This document shows, piece by piece, positions 50,699 to 50,716 of a DNA stretch of 50,716 bases (position 1 is the stretch's first letter; each line of letters opens with the position of its first letter). This stretch comes from Bacteroidales bacterium UBA1216 (GTDB lineage Bacteria; Bacteroidota; Bacteroidia; Bacteroidales; Paludibacteraceae), in assembly GCA_002309255.1 (NCBI GenBank), contig DBXI01000034.1, positions 1-50,716 on the forward strand, read 5' to 3'. Position numbers and translations under genes: made by a program. The notes under the pieces are model-generated. The model was given only the letters and a program-made list of their open reading frames with translations, did no database searches and was not told the origin of the DNA.

Positions 50699-50716
50699 CA
50701 GCCAGTTTTTCGAAGT

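Overview
The window looks like a chromosomal segment of a Bacteroidales (Bacteroidota) bacterium, probably a gut or rumen type. The evidence is a SusC/SusD-type glycan locus, C-terminal sorting domains of the type IX secretion system (T9SS), a short primary sigma factor of about 290 residues, and about ten promoters with the Bacteroides -33 TTG / -7 TAnnTTTG pattern at 19-21 bp spacing. Most start codons have no Shine-Dalgarno sequence. No species is assigned.

Layout. (1) 1-1060: an IS982-family insertion sequence with 20-bp inverted ends; its left end is base 1 of the window. (2) 1088-7139: an AT-rich cell-surface locus on the minus strand, with a DUF3244-like exported protein, an S74-domain fibre-like protein, a lipoprotein and a secreted metzincin protease. 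It is preceded by a TPR / membrane-segment / helix-turn-helix regulator and followed by a fused remnant of a second DUF3244/S74 pair. (3) 7195-15999: housekeeping genes on the minus strand: mdh, tsaE, uvrC, apt, mnmG, a YraN-family gene and topA. A perfect 16-bp parS site lies between apt and mnmG, which suggests the origin-proximal part of the chromosome. (4) 16289-26355: housekeeping genes on the plus strand: trxA, tRNA-Arg(UCU), rpoD, an HD hydrolase, lpxD, lpxC, lpxA, glnS, an HsdR_N-like protein, phoH and yifB. LpxC lacks the FabZ domain usually fused to it in this phylum. (5) 26373-31460: an accessory stretch with a frameshifted AAA+ ATPase, a divergent DUF3987-type protein, two small unknown proteins, a 5'-nucleotidase and a WYL-domain remnant.

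(6) 31602-48579: a starch utilisation locus. A divergent TPR/HTH regulator faces an operon of GH97 alpha-glucosidase (SusB-like), SusC, SusD, a SusE/F-like starch-binding lipoprotein, a lipoprotein GH13 amylase (SusG-like), a large protein joining starch-binding modules to an SGNH hydrolase, a small starch-binding protein, and a GH13 amylase with a sorting domain. Starch would be bound and cut at the surface by both lipoproteins and T9SS-exported proteins, imported through SusCD and finished in the periplasm by the GH97 enzyme. (7) 48603-50716: a chimeric gene joining a degenerate FeoB-like G domain to an LRR/BspA-like domain, then a terminator, a structured AT-rich non-coding stretch, and a promoter for a gene beyond the window.

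Two signals stand out. The first is the G-domain/LRR chimera, whose base composition changes at the domain junction. The second is a family of short imperfect tandem repeats with 7-14 bp units (for example TCAGAAATCAG, GTTGAAA, TCAACTG). They occur between many genes and also in frame inside four coding sequences, including the place where the switch I loop of the chimera's G domain should be.
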